A stretch of 64,000 nt of DNA from contig JBAUMC010000096.1 of the NCBI GenBank assembly GCA_049578505.1, positions 1-64,000 of the forward strand, written 5' to 3'. The notes under the pieces are model-generated. The model made no database searches, was not told the DNA's origin, and was given only the letters and a program-made list of their open reading frames with translations. The stretch is from JAGVPT01 sp049578505. GTDB lineage: Bacteria; Bacteroidota; Ignavibacteria; UBA10030; UBA8401. Made by a program: the position numbers and the translations under genes. Of the stretch, positions 50,699-59,572 are shown in pieces (position 1 is the stretch's first letter; each line of letters begins with the position of its first letter).

Positions 50699-53600
50699 AT
50701 GAATAAAATCCTGAACTCTCTTCTTCAAGTTGTGATCGTGCTCTTTTTATTCCAGAGCAGGCTTTTGTCGCAATATGGGGTCCCGGTTCCTGGCCATGTT
50801 CCAAGTAAAGAGAGGGGTAATCCGGCGGTTCGCACCCATACCCAACTGGAAGGTAACAGGGTACGAACCTCTATCTTTAATTTTACGCTTACGGGAAGAG
50901 AAAACGGAAACTTTCCAATCAGCGTGGAAACACCGTACGAATGGCCCAAAAATACGGGAGAAGTATATCTGGCATTAAGTGGATTGATCCTCGGTGCCGA
51001 AGTAACTGACAGCAAAGGTGTTCTACAGCATGTCATAGAAGTCCCGGATTACCGTACTTCTCCTACAGGATCCAGCTGGAATTTGGAGCCGATTCCGGGG
51101 TATGCAAACCCCAATGCAAACAGTTTAGCGAATAGCCTCGACCCTAGTACTTGGCCGGCGTTTTGGCCCGATAAAATGTCTGACCCGATGGACCCAGGCT
51201 GGAAAGGGGAGTGGAACGGATATTTCGGCAAAAATATTTTCAACGCAGATCAGGAACTGTTTGCAAAATGTTCCGATGATCGCTACAGTCGGTACGTCGA
51301 TTATTATCCGGATACAACCGACCTTACGAGAAAAGGATTGGGAATTATTATCGATCAACGAAGTTTGGCGTGGTCGCAGATATTAATACAGGATGATATA
51401 TTCCTCCTTTATACGTTGAGGAATGACGGAACGAAAGATATCCCTAAATTGGGTGTGACTATTTGGTTTGCAGACTTTGTCGGCGGAAACGGAGATTCTC
51501 AGGATGACATTGCGGACTTTGACATTCTTAACAGATTCCTTTGGTCGAAAGATTCCGACAATAGAGCTCCAACCTTCGGCAACGATCCTGTTGGTGCAGT
51601 TGCCCTTTGCTTCTTGGAAACCCCCGGCAACTCTATCGACAGAATCGACAACGACGGTGATGGCGAGTCGGGTGGCCCTCCTGTGACCGAAGATATGTTA
51701 CAAGGTGAAATACCGGGTAACGGTATTGACGACAATGGTAATGGGTTGATCGACGAGAGTGAAACCGACGTTGCTTTTGGAACGCAAGTTGGCACCACGT
51801 ACGCTAATGGTATAGATGATAACAATAACGGTGAAACAGGGAGCCCTGTCATTACCCAGGCAATGATTGATGCAGCTGCGACTGATGTTAACATCGATGG
51901 GTCCGGGAACACGCATCATTGGCACCGCTGGCCCCCGAATCCCGAGACTGATTCGATTCAACAAGGCCAGATTTGGCTCATCGGTGTTACCCAGCAAGAC
52001 CTTGGGAAAAAATATAAAGACAATATCGATAACAATGGTAATAGCCCCACCATTAGTTACAATAATTTACCGCCAGTCACGCAAGGGATGATCGATACAG
52101 CAGCGCATGATTTATGGCATCGCTACAAAGTGCCGGGTACACATGTAATTCTTTATAGCCTTGATCAATCTTCCCTCGGCAAACCGTACTTAAATAAAGA
52201 TGGTTTACGCGACGGGGGTGTCGACGAAAATATCGATGAAATGATCGACGAATCCCGCACCGACAAAGTGGATAATGACGGTGATTGGAATCCCCTTACG
52301 GACGACGTCGGAATCGACGGAGTTGCCGGCACACATGACTTTGGAGAAGGAGACGGAAAACCGACATCGGGTGTCGGCACCGGCGAGCCGGGTGAGCCAC
52401 ATATTGATCTTACAGACGTCAAAGAGACCGATCAAATTGGAATTACGAGCGCGTTTAGACTTCCGGCCGGTTCGACGCCTCTTAACAGCGACGCAACGAT
52501 GTGGTTCGATTTTATGCAGCCCGGAACATATTTTGATCCCGCCTCAGTGGTTGCGGGCGACTATGATGTATTTGCCTCTTCATGTCTTTTCCCAATGCCG
52601 GCCGGAGACGTACAGCCCTTTTCGATGGCAATCATTTTGGCAAATGGACCTGTGAACGATCCGGGATGGGCAGTTAGAAAAAGTCAAATACTATTAAAAA
52701 GAGGGAGAGCTCAGCAGACGTACGAAAATAATTACCGCTTCGCGATGGCGCCGCCGGCTCCTCTCGTTACAGCAGTACCGGGAAATAATAGAGTAACGCT
52801 CTATTGGGATGATGCGGCAGAAAATTTCTTCGACCAGTTCACCGCTAATATCGGAGGCGATGGTCATGCTTTTGAAGGATATCGAGTCTATCGGTCGTCC
52901 GATCCAGCATTCCAAGACGCGCTAACTATCACTGATGGCCAGGGAACGCCCCAATTCATGTCGCCCCTTGCCGTTTATGATCTCAAAGATGGAATTATGG
53001 GTTACGACTCGGTCGGAATAAACGGAATCCATTACTTTTTAGGGAACGATTCCGGTCTTCAGCATTCTTTTGTTGATTCAACTGCTGTCAATGGTTTCAC
53101 TTATTACTATGCAGTTGTATCGTACAGCAAAGGTTTCGCATCTGGCGGTATACTTCCTGCGGAGAGCCCGATTCGAGTCAATCTTAACTCAGACGGAAGC
53201 GTAACGTTGGGAAAGAACGTTGCACGGTTAGTCCCGGAAGCGACAGCGGCGGGGTATGTCAATTCAACCCTCGGGAATATTAGTTTGGTTCAGGGTGCAA
53301 CGACAAGCACGGTAAGTTATACAATAGTTGACCCGGCCTCAGTAAAGAGCGGGCATAAATACATTTTGACTTTTCAGGACACCTTGATCGTTAACCCCGG
53401 GGTTCCGGATACCCTGACCACAAAGAATTACACGCTGTATGATTCCACCGGCGGCAGAACACTTGAATATCAAAATGCCTATTTCGACTCCATTTATGAA
53501 CAACCGATTTTGGACGGCTTTAGACTCAAATTTAACAATGCGACTTCCGTTCAGTTGGATACCGCTCATTCCAGATGGAACGATCCGAACGTCCCTGCGT

Positions 53601-54382
53601 TTGTGTTCACGAAATTCGTTGCTCCGGGAGGACTGAGTGGAGAACTTCGCCCCGATGACTACAAGGTCTTCTTTGGCAATGTTGGAGTTGATACTTCGGT
53701 TGCATTTACGTACGCAGGGGTTAGTTTCCCTCCTGAACCTGTGAATTTCAAAGTCTTAAATACTACTACCAATACGTATGTCACTTTTGGTTTCATTGAT
53801 CTCCTTAAGTCGACCGCGCCAGGAAAGCTTTCAGCCAGCGGCTCCTCCAAAGATAGAATTGTTTTCCTTGAGCCGAACTCGAAAGATTCGTTAGTCACGA
53901 CGTGGTGGTTCTATCTTTCTGCCGGGCCCGATACAACTCAACATCAAACAATACCGATGCCGGGAGACACTGCGTATATAAAGCTCATCAAACCGTTCTT
54001 GTCCAATGATGAGTTTAGCTTCACCTCGGCAATTCAACACGTTGACGCCGGCCTTGCCAAGGCACAGCTCAACAACATCAGGGTAGTTCCAAATCCTTAC
54101 CTAGGCGCTGCTCAATGGGAAGTGAAGAATCCGTATACCACGGGCAGAGGAGCGAGGTCGCTTCATTTTACCCATCTCCCCGCTCAATGCACAATCAGGA
54201 TTTTCACCGTTGACGGTGAGCTTGTCAATACAATTGTGCATAATAGTACGATCGATGACGGAACGGAAGATTGGAACATGCTCTCGCAAGATAATTTATC
54301 TATAGCATATGGAGTCTATATTTATCACGTCGACGCCCCTGGCATCGGCAAAACGATTGGTAAGTTCGCGGTTATAAAATAG
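50699..54382 (+). CDS. Large secreted surface protein with Asp/Asn-Gly loop repeats, FN3 and type IX-like tail
   Basis: 1227 residues from ATG 50699 (GGAGG 9 nt upstream); signal peptide about 1-25. Residues 30-310 are beta-rich without a recognised family. At about 315-530 five acidic loops occur: IDNDGDGE, IDDNGNGL, IDDNNNGE, IDNNGNSP and VDNDGDWN. They resemble calcium-binding DxDxDG loops of thrombospondin type-3 or dockerin repeats. A fibronectin type III domain follows (about 690-810; 'VTLYWDD', 'FEGYRVYRSSD', 'YYYAVVSYSKG'). The last 100 residues ('VVPNPYLGAAQWEV', 'VYIYHVDAPGIGKTIGKFAVIK'; region named) look like a type IX sorting/FlgD-like domain. I infer a cell-surface partner of the adjacent receptor. 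Confidence 0.75.
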   Translation: MNKILNSLLQVVIVLFLFQSRLLSQYGVPVPGHVPSKERGNPAVRTHTQLEGNRVRTSIFNFTLTGRENGNFPISVETPYEWPKNTGEVYLALSGLILGAEVTDSKGVLQHVIEVPDYRTSPTGSSWNLEPIPGYANPNANSLANSLDPSTWPAFWPDKMSDPMDPGWKGEWNGYFGKNIFNADQELFAKCSDDRYSRYVDYYPDTTDLTRKGLGIIIDQRSLAWSQILIQDDIFLLYTLRNDGTKDIPKLGVTIWFADFVGGNGDSQDDIADFDILNRFLWSKDSDNRAPTFGNDPVGAVALCFLETPGNSIDRIDNDGDGESGGPPVTEDMLQGEIPGNGIDDNGNGLIDESETDVAFGTQVGTTYANGIDDNNNGETGSPVITQAMIDAAATDVNIDGSGNTHHWHRWPPNPETDSIQQGQIWLIGVTQQDLGKKYKDNIDNNGNSPTISYNNLPPVTQGMIDTAAHDLWHRYKVPGTHVILYSLDQSSLGKPYLNKDGLRDGGVDENIDEMIDESRTDKVDNDGDWNPLTDDVGIDGVAGTHDFGEGDGKPTSGVGTGEPGEPHIDLTDVKETDQIGITSAFRLPAGSTPLNSDATMWFDFMQPGTYFDPASVVAGDYDVFASSCLFPMPAGDVQPFSMAIILANGPVNDPGWAVRKSQILLKRGRAQQTYENNYRFAMAPPAPLVTAVPGNNRVTLYWDDAAENFFDQFTANIGGDGHAFEGYRVYRSSDPAFQDALTITDGQGTPQFMSPLAVYDLKDGIMGYDSVGINGIHYFLGNDSGLQHSFVDSTAVNGFTYYYAVVSYSKGFASGGILPAESPIRVNLNSDGSVTLGKNVARLVPEATAAGYVNSTLGNISLVQGATTSTVSYTIVDPASVKSGHKYILTFQDTLIVNPGVPDTLTTKNYTLYDSTGGRTLEYQNAYFDSIYEQPILDGFRLKFNNATSVQLDTAHSRWNDPNVPAFVFTKFVAPGGLSGELRPDDYKVFFGNVGVDTSVAFTYAGVSFPPEPVNFKVLNTTTNTYVTFGFIDLLKSTAPGKLSASGSSKDRIVFLEPNSKDSLVTTWWFYLSAGPDTTQHQTIPMPGDTAYIKLIKPFLSNDEFSFTSAIQHVDAGLAKAQLNNIRVVPNPYLGAAQWEVKNPYTTGRGARSLHFTHLPAQCTIRIFTVDGELVNTIVHNSTIDDGTEDWNMLSQDNLSIAYGVYIYHVDAPGIGKTIGKFAVIK

Positions 54383-54435
54383 AGACATAGTGCTCAATTG
54401 AATAAATCAGATGAAATTTATTTTGGGAGCCTAAC

Positions 54436-55461
54436 GTGCTAAAAAAATATATTTGGACGATGACGGCCGCTTTATCTCTGCTGTCTGCTGCTTTGAACGC
54501 CCAGGATATAACCAAAACCGGGACCACGGCAGCAAAGTTCTTAAGTCTGGGTATTGGTCCCAGGGCGAACGCTATGGGGGGAGCATACACCGCGGTCGCC
54601 GATGATCCAACCTCGCTCTACTGGAATCCTGCCGGGATTGCGTCTGTTGATCAGTATGAGGCTCTGTTTACGTTCACCAATTTGTTTGCGGGGATCAATC
54701 TTGATTATTTCGGAATGGTCATACCCGCGGGCGATGCAGGGAACTTTGCATTGAACTTTACCGCCGTCAATTATGGCTCGATAGGCGTAACGACAGAACA
54801 ACAACCCGACGGCACGGGCGAAACATTCACTCCGGCCAGTTACGAATTTGGTGGGTCATATGCCAGAAATATCACCCAGGATTTTGCTGTCGGTGCTACC
54901 GCAAAATTAGTCACGGAAAATATTTATAATTCAAACGCTACGGGTTTTGCGTTCGATATTGGCACAAAATTTACGACTCCGTTTTATGGTGTAAAGTTTG
55001 CAAGTTGCATAACGAATTTTGGAACAAAAATGCAGATGTCGGGGAGCGATCTTCTGATCCGCTACAATGTCGACCCTGCGCGAGCGGGGAGCAATAATAC
55101 GACTGATGCGAACATTGCGACCGATCAATTCGACCTTCCTTTACGGCTTCAGATTGGATTGGCGAGGGATTTCATGTTTCTGGATAACCAGAGATTAACA
55201 CTCGCCGTTGACGGAGTTGTACCTAACGATAACAATGAATCGGTCAACGTGGGGGGAGAGTTAGCGTTGTTTGACAATGTCGTTTTTCTCCGCGGCGGCT
55301 ATAAATCATTGTTCCTGAAGAATACTCAGGAAGGATTGACCCTGGGTGTTGGTCTCAAATACCAAAGGGCCGGATATATCGATATTGGGATTGATTATTC
55401 ATACCAACAGTACACTTATTTGGGGAATGTAAACAGCTTTGGCGTGATCTTGAACTTTTAA
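54436..55461 (+). CDS. PorV/PorQ-family outer-membrane protein
   Basis: 341 residues from GTG 54436; signal peptide about 1-22 (LSAALNAQ). The start of the mature protein, 'GTTAAKFLSLGIGPRANAMGGAYTAVADDPTSLYWNPAGIA' (region named), is the hallmark of PorV-like, FadL-fold barrels; the end is a beta-strand closing in Phe. PorV shuttles type IX substrates from the translocon to the attachment complex, but in Ignavibacteria many paralogues lie next to TonB receptors. Here it lies between two putative type IX substrates, so a cargo-specific shuttle or outer-membrane partner is inferred. Confidence 0.85.
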   Translation: MLKKYIWTMTAALSLLSAALNAQDITKTGTTAAKFLSLGIGPRANAMGGAYTAVADDPTSLYWNPAGIASVDQYEALFTFTNLFAGINLDYFGMVIPAGDAGNFALNFTAVNYGSIGVTTEQQPDGTGETFTPASYEFGGSYARNITQDFAVGATAKLVTENIYNSNATGFAFDIGTKFTTPFYGVKFASCITNFGTKMQMSGSDLLIRYNVDPARAGSNNTTDANIATDQFDLPLRLQIGLARDFMFLDNQRLTLAVDGVVPNDNNESVNVGGELALFDNVVFLRGGYKSLFLKNTQEGLTLGVGLKYQRAGYIDIGIDYSYQQYTYLGNVNSFGVILNF

Positions 55462-55471
55462 CACTAAACAA

Positions 55472-55500
55472 CTCTCTCTGTTATTTTTTTTACAGAGGGA
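55472..55500 (+). terminator. Possible weak terminator/hairpin after the PorV-like gene
   Basis: CTCTCTCTG at 55472-55480 pairs imperfectly (8 of 10) with TACAGAGGGA (55491-55500) across an AT-rich loop. No full T-run follows. It may attenuate read-through to the next, probably strongly expressed, gene. Confidence 0.3.
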
Positions 55501-55536
55501 ATTTTAAACATCACATAAATAAAAGGAGTACCACAA

Positions 55537-57426
55537 ATGAAAAAAAGCCTTTTACTACTGGCATTTTTTTCGATGGGATTGGTCGCCTACGGAGGAACGG
55601 TGAAGGTTACCTTTTCCGTAGATATGTCGATCTACCAGAAAAACGCCTATTTTAGTCCCGCCACAGATACTGTGTGGGTCGCCGGGGATTTCAATAGCTG
55701 GTCGACGACGGCTAATCGACTTACCCGGGGAACCGGTGCCGATACAGGGACTTATTCGGTGCAGGCGAGTGCTGTTCCATCGGGCGCCATCAACTATAAA
55801 TTTCTCTTTAATCACGCCGGAGTTACTACATGGGACGGCGATCCCAATAGAACGGCAGTGATTGGAGCGAATGATACAACGTTGCCCAAGGCGTTATTCA
55901 ACCGTATCACCGGCAATAAGTATCATGTCTGGTTTAAGGTCGACATGACCCTTCCGTTAAAGACCGGTGCAATAGTTCCCCCCCCTGGGGATACTATAGC
56001 AGTAACAGGTGACTTTACCAATTGGGGTAGTGGCGCTGCTTTGAAGACCCCTCCGGATACAGGGACTGGATATATAATCCTTACGAAAGATACAAAAGAC
56101 TCGGTCTATGCCGGTATCTGCGATAGTTTAACTTCGGGTAGAACGATTAACTTCAAGTACATCTATTTCGCAAATGGGCAACTTACTTGGGAAAGCCCTA
56201 CGCTCAACACAGTAGGCGGCAATCGAACTTATTTTGTCCCCGAACAAGATTCTTCAATATTTTCGGCCTATTGGAATGATCAAAATCCTAACGTCCAGCT
56301 TGGCACAGGAAATATTAATTTTACGTGCGATATGGGCGTGATGACGGCGGTAGGAATATTTAATCCTGCCGTAGATAGTGTTTTGATGAGTGCGGGATTT
56401 AATGGATGGACCACGAATGCAGCAAATGCTTGGATGACTCAAAATCCTATTAATGATAGTGCCTATTTCTTTACCCAGGCCTTTTCAAATACTGCGTATG
56501 GACTTAATCCGTACAAGTATTATGTAAAAAAGCACGCTCCAACTGGCATTGATACATTATGGACAGACGGCTATGAAAGACCGCTCTCCTGGGAGGGTGG
56601 TAACAGGGAAACCTATTTCCATGGCGTTGCAAACCAGGATACGACGGCGTACTACGATGACGTATTGCCAGATTGGGTAATTCCAAAAGGAACCAATCTG
56701 AAAGTTACCTTTACCGTGGATATGAACCCTGCTATGGATGCTGCAAAACAGGCAGTGCCGTTCAACCCGGCTACCGATGTTGTTTATTTTGAATCGGAAC
56801 AACCGACATGGAGACGGACTCAGGGATGGTGGGAGGGAGCAAGCGACACACTGAATTACTTCCCGCTTACCGCGCAAGGAAAAGGTATCTACAGCGGTAC
56901 GATCACTATGAAGGATCCGGCCTTCAATGCATTCCAGTATATCTATGAATTCAAGAGCGGTTCTACCTGGACCTCCGAGCCGATCAGTTTTGGTGTCGAG
57001 TCCAGAGTGAGGTTCGTCGGACAAGATAAAGCGAACCATTTCCCGAAGAATCCGTGGGTTATGCCGAAGGATACATGGACGAATAACCAGATCAAAGCAG
57101 ATCAGGAAACAAATCCATATATATCGCTGACGGGTGTTAGGACCATCAATCAGACCAGCCCGGTCACGTATGCGTTGTCTCAGAACTATCCGAACCCGTT
57201 TAATCCTTCAACGAAGATTAACTTTTCGATTCAAAAAGAGGGCATGGTAACGGTGAAGATATACAACATCCTCGGACAGGAAGTTACAACCCTTGTGAAT
57301 TCCGAATTGAAAGCCGGTTCTTATTCGACTGTGTTTGATGCATCACGATTAAGCAGCGGCGTTTATTTCTACACAATTCACGCGGGCGACTTTGTCCAAG
57401 CGAAGAAGATGATGCTGTTGAAGTAA
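55537..57426 (+). CDS. Secreted multi-domain starch-binding-like protein with type IX sorting tail
   Basis: 629 residues; AAAGGAG ribosome site; signal peptide about 1-20. Four similar beta-sandwich modules (about 22-125, 130-245, 255-385, 390-515) each open with a 'VTFSVDM'-like strand and carry a 'GDFNSW/GDFTNW/GFNGW' motif, typical of carbohydrate-binding modules of CBM20/48 type found in starch proteins. The C-terminus (about 535-629) has 'LSQNYPNPFNPSTKINFSI' and 'SSGVYFYTIHAGDF', the type IX secretion (type A) sorting domain. There is no catalytic domain. I infer a surface glucan-capturing protein, functionally like SusE/SusF but unrelated in sequence. A strong terminator follows. Confidence 0.8.
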   Translation: MKKSLLLLAFFSMGLVAYGGTVKVTFSVDMSIYQKNAYFSPATDTVWVAGDFNSWSTTANRLTRGTGADTGTYSVQASAVPSGAINYKFLFNHAGVTTWDGDPNRTAVIGANDTTLPKALFNRITGNKYHVWFKVDMTLPLKTGAIVPPPGDTIAVTGDFTNWGSGAALKTPPDTGTGYIILTKDTKDSVYAGICDSLTSGRTINFKYIYFANGQLTWESPTLNTVGGNRTYFVPEQDSSIFSAYWNDQNPNVQLGTGNINFTCDMGVMTAVGIFNPAVDSVLMSAGFNGWTTNAANAWMTQNPINDSAYFFTQAFSNTAYGLNPYKYYVKKHAPTGIDTLWTDGYERPLSWEGGNRETYFHGVANQDTTAYYDDVLPDWVIPKGTNLKVTFTVDMNPAMDAAKQAVPFNPATDVVYFESEQPTWRRTQGWWEGASDTLNYFPLTAQGKGIYSGTITMKDPAFNAFQYIYEFKSGSTWTSEPISFGVESRVRFVGQDKANHFPKNPWVMPKDTWTNNQIKADQETNPYISLTGVRTINQTSPVTYALSQNYPNPFNPSTKINFSIQKEGMVTVKIYNILGQEVTTLVNSELKAGSYSTVFDASRLSSGVYFYTIHAGDFVQAKKMMLLK

Positions 57427-57493
57427 GCTGGATCAGCAATGACGGGGATGGACGTCAATACGATGATAGAGAACCTCGTCAAGTTACAATCAA

Positions 57494-57532
57494 AAAACCC
57501 AATCCCGAGAATATCGGGATTGGGTTTTGTTT
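57494..57532 (+). terminator. Strong Rho-independent terminator
   Basis: A 15-bp perfect stem (AAAACCCAATCCCGA / its complement) with loop GAATA at 57509-57513, ending in TTTTGTTT. It separates the surface-protein genes from the GH13 enzyme genes, so the latter need their own promoter or read-through. Confidence 0.9.
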
Positions 57533-57616
57533 ACTCGTGCGATTGAAAAAGATCGGCAACTGACCGCTTAATTTCTGCCATCGTTCCTCGTGGCACTTTT
57601 AGCGAAAGACCAAGCA

Positions 57617-59464
57617 ATGGGAAAGAACTTATTCTTCATCTTGTGCGCCTCCCTTTTTGTTTTGAACAATACCATGGCACAGAATACAAAAGAAATTCCA
57701 CGTGTCCCCGACTGGGCAAAAGATGCAGTGTGGTATCAAATTTTTCCGGAGAGATTTGCAAACGGAGATACAGGTAATGACCCTACTCCACACGACATGG
57801 CGGGCGCTTGGCCTTATAAAATTCCCGAAGGATGGCATCTCTCACCTTGGACCTCGGATTGGTATGCACTTCAACCATGGGAAAAGGCCAACGGCCATGA
57901 TTTTTACTGGAATGCCGGCGTGCGCCGTTATGGAGGGGATCTGCAAGGAATCATCGACCGGCTTGATTATCTCAAAGACCTCGGTATAACCGCAATATAT
58001 TTGAATCCTGTTTTCGAGTCCCCTTCGTCCCATAAATATGATACGCGAATGTATCACCATGTTGATAACAACTTTGGACCGGATCCCGCCGGAGACGAAA
58101 AAATTTGGGCTACCGAAAATCCCGACGACCCTGCAACATGGAAATGGACTTCTGCCGATAAGCTGTTGTTACAGCTTATTCACGAAGTTCACAAACGCGG
58201 AATGAAAATTATTCTTGACGGAGTGTTCAATCATGTGGGAACATCGTTCTGGGCATTTCAGGATGTTGTAAAGAATCAGCAAAAATCTCTCTACAAGGAC
58301 TGGTTCAGAATAAAGTCTTGGGATGATCCGGCAACCCCTCAAAATGAGTTCGACTACGTGGGATGGAGCGGAGTGAAGGATCTTCCGGAAATTAAAAAAG
58401 ATGAGGAAGGAGTCCTCGCAGCAGGGTTTGCCGATCATATTCATGCTATTGTGAAACGATGGATGGACCCGAACAGCGATGGGAATCCTTCGGACGGGAT
58501 CGACGGCTGGAGGCTTGACGTAGCCGAAAAAGTTGGGATTCCTTTTTGGAAACAGTTCCGAATGTGGGTTAAGGATGTTAATCCGAATGCCTACATTACA
58601 GGCGAAATCTGGTGGCAAAATTGGCCGATCAATCAGATGTATGATGCTTCCCCCTGGCTGCAAGGAGACGCTTTCGATGGGGTGATGAATTATCGGTTTG
58701 CTCAAGCGGTAAAGAAATTCGTTGTTGATCGCAAGGATCAAATTTCTCCCAAAGCTTTTGCCGACAGCATGATGATGTTGCAAAAGGAGTATCATGCCGA
58801 TAATCTTTATGCGCTTCAGAATCTCGTCGACAGTCATGATGTTGATCGCGTCGGCTCACAAATTGTGAACCCGGACAGATGGTACGATCATTATGCTAAT
58901 CCCGGCCAGAACAAAAAGTACGAAGTTCGAAAGCCGACGGAGCCTGAACTATTACGACAGAAATTGATCGCCGGAATTCAAATGACTATGCCGGGTGCGC
59001 CGATGATTTATTACGGCGATGAAGCGGGCATGTGGGGAGGCGATGATCCCGATTGCCGCAAACCAATGGTGTGGCCCGATAAAAAATACGAGACCGAAGT
59101 GTCGGACCCTCTCGGCAGAACACGTGAACCGGACTCAGTTTCCTTTAACACCGACCTCTTCAACTGGTATAAACAACTCATTAGCGTTAGACGACAACAT
59201 ATCGCGTTATCCCGAGGAGATCTAAAATTCTTCTATCTGGATAATGATGAGCGAGTGATCGGGTATAGCAGAACGCTTAAGGATGAAACAATTTTAGTCA
59301 TCGTCAATAACAGCGCCGAGCGAAAAACTATTACGACGGTTTTGCGCAGCCATAGTAATGATAAAAATGTTTTTCTGAATCTTGTTGATGGCAAGAGGAT
59401 TGAGGGGAAGAATAGGAGTTACACGATTGACTTGGAGCCGTATCAATTGCTCATATTACAGTAA
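57617..59464 (+). CDS. GH13 alpha-amylase family enzyme (neopullulanase/cyclomaltodextrinase-like)
   Basis: 615 residues from ATG 57617; an in-frame start at 57590 is less likely because the signal peptide (about 1-22, 'NLFFILCASLFVLNNTMA') then lies too deep. GH13 (beta/alpha)8 barrel with nucleophile Asp301 ('GWRLDVAEK'), acid/base Glu330 ('ITGEIWW') and Asp408 ('VDSHDVDR'). 'DAVWYQIFPERFANGD' and 'KIILDGVFNHVG' are conserved blocks of the GH13_20/21-type branch that cuts maltodextrins, cyclodextrins or pullulan. Exported, probably periplasmic, as no type IX tail is seen. The C-terminal beta domain is complete. Confidence 0.92.
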   Translation: MGKNLFFILCASLFVLNNTMAQNTKEIPRVPDWAKDAVWYQIFPERFANGDTGNDPTPHDMAGAWPYKIPEGWHLSPWTSDWYALQPWEKANGHDFYWNAGVRRYGGDLQGIIDRLDYLKDLGITAIYLNPVFESPSSHKYDTRMYHHVDNNFGPDPAGDEKIWATENPDDPATWKWTSADKLLLQLIHEVHKRGMKIILDGVFNHVGTSFWAFQDVVKNQQKSLYKDWFRIKSWDDPATPQNEFDYVGWSGVKDLPEIKKDEEGVLAAGFADHIHAIVKRWMDPNSDGNPSDGIDGWRLDVAEKVGIPFWKQFRMWVKDVNPNAYITGEIWWQNWPINQMYDASPWLQGDAFDGVMNYRFAQAVKKFVVDRKDQISPKAFADSMMMLQKEYHADNLYALQNLVDSHDVDRVGSQIVNPDRWYDHYANPGQNKKYEVRKPTEPELLRQKLIAGIQMTMPGAPMIYYGDEAGMWGGDDPDCRKPMVWPDKKYETEVSDPLGRTREPDSVSFNTDLFNWYKQLISVRRQHIALSRGDLKFFYLDNDERVIGYSRTLKDETILVIVNNSAERKTITTVLRSHSNDKNVFLNLVDGKRIEGKNRSYTIDLEPYQLLILQ

Positions 59465-59572
59465 GAACGTTGAGTAAAAAGATTCTCTGGCGTTCTATAT
59501 GAAAAGAGATAAGGATAGCAGCGGGAGCTGGTGACAATATTGTCAAGGAGAATCTGATCAACAGTAGACAAC

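Noticed and set aside
50699..54382. Interpretation of the acidic loops as dockerin modules
   Set aside because: True dockerins have paired 22-residue repeats with conserved helix residues; here only the DxDxDG-like loops are seen, and no cohesin gene is present.
58169..58837. 222-codon open frame on minus
   Set aside because: Lies entirely inside the GH13 gene in another frame; composition is a shadow with no domain, signal or ribosome site.
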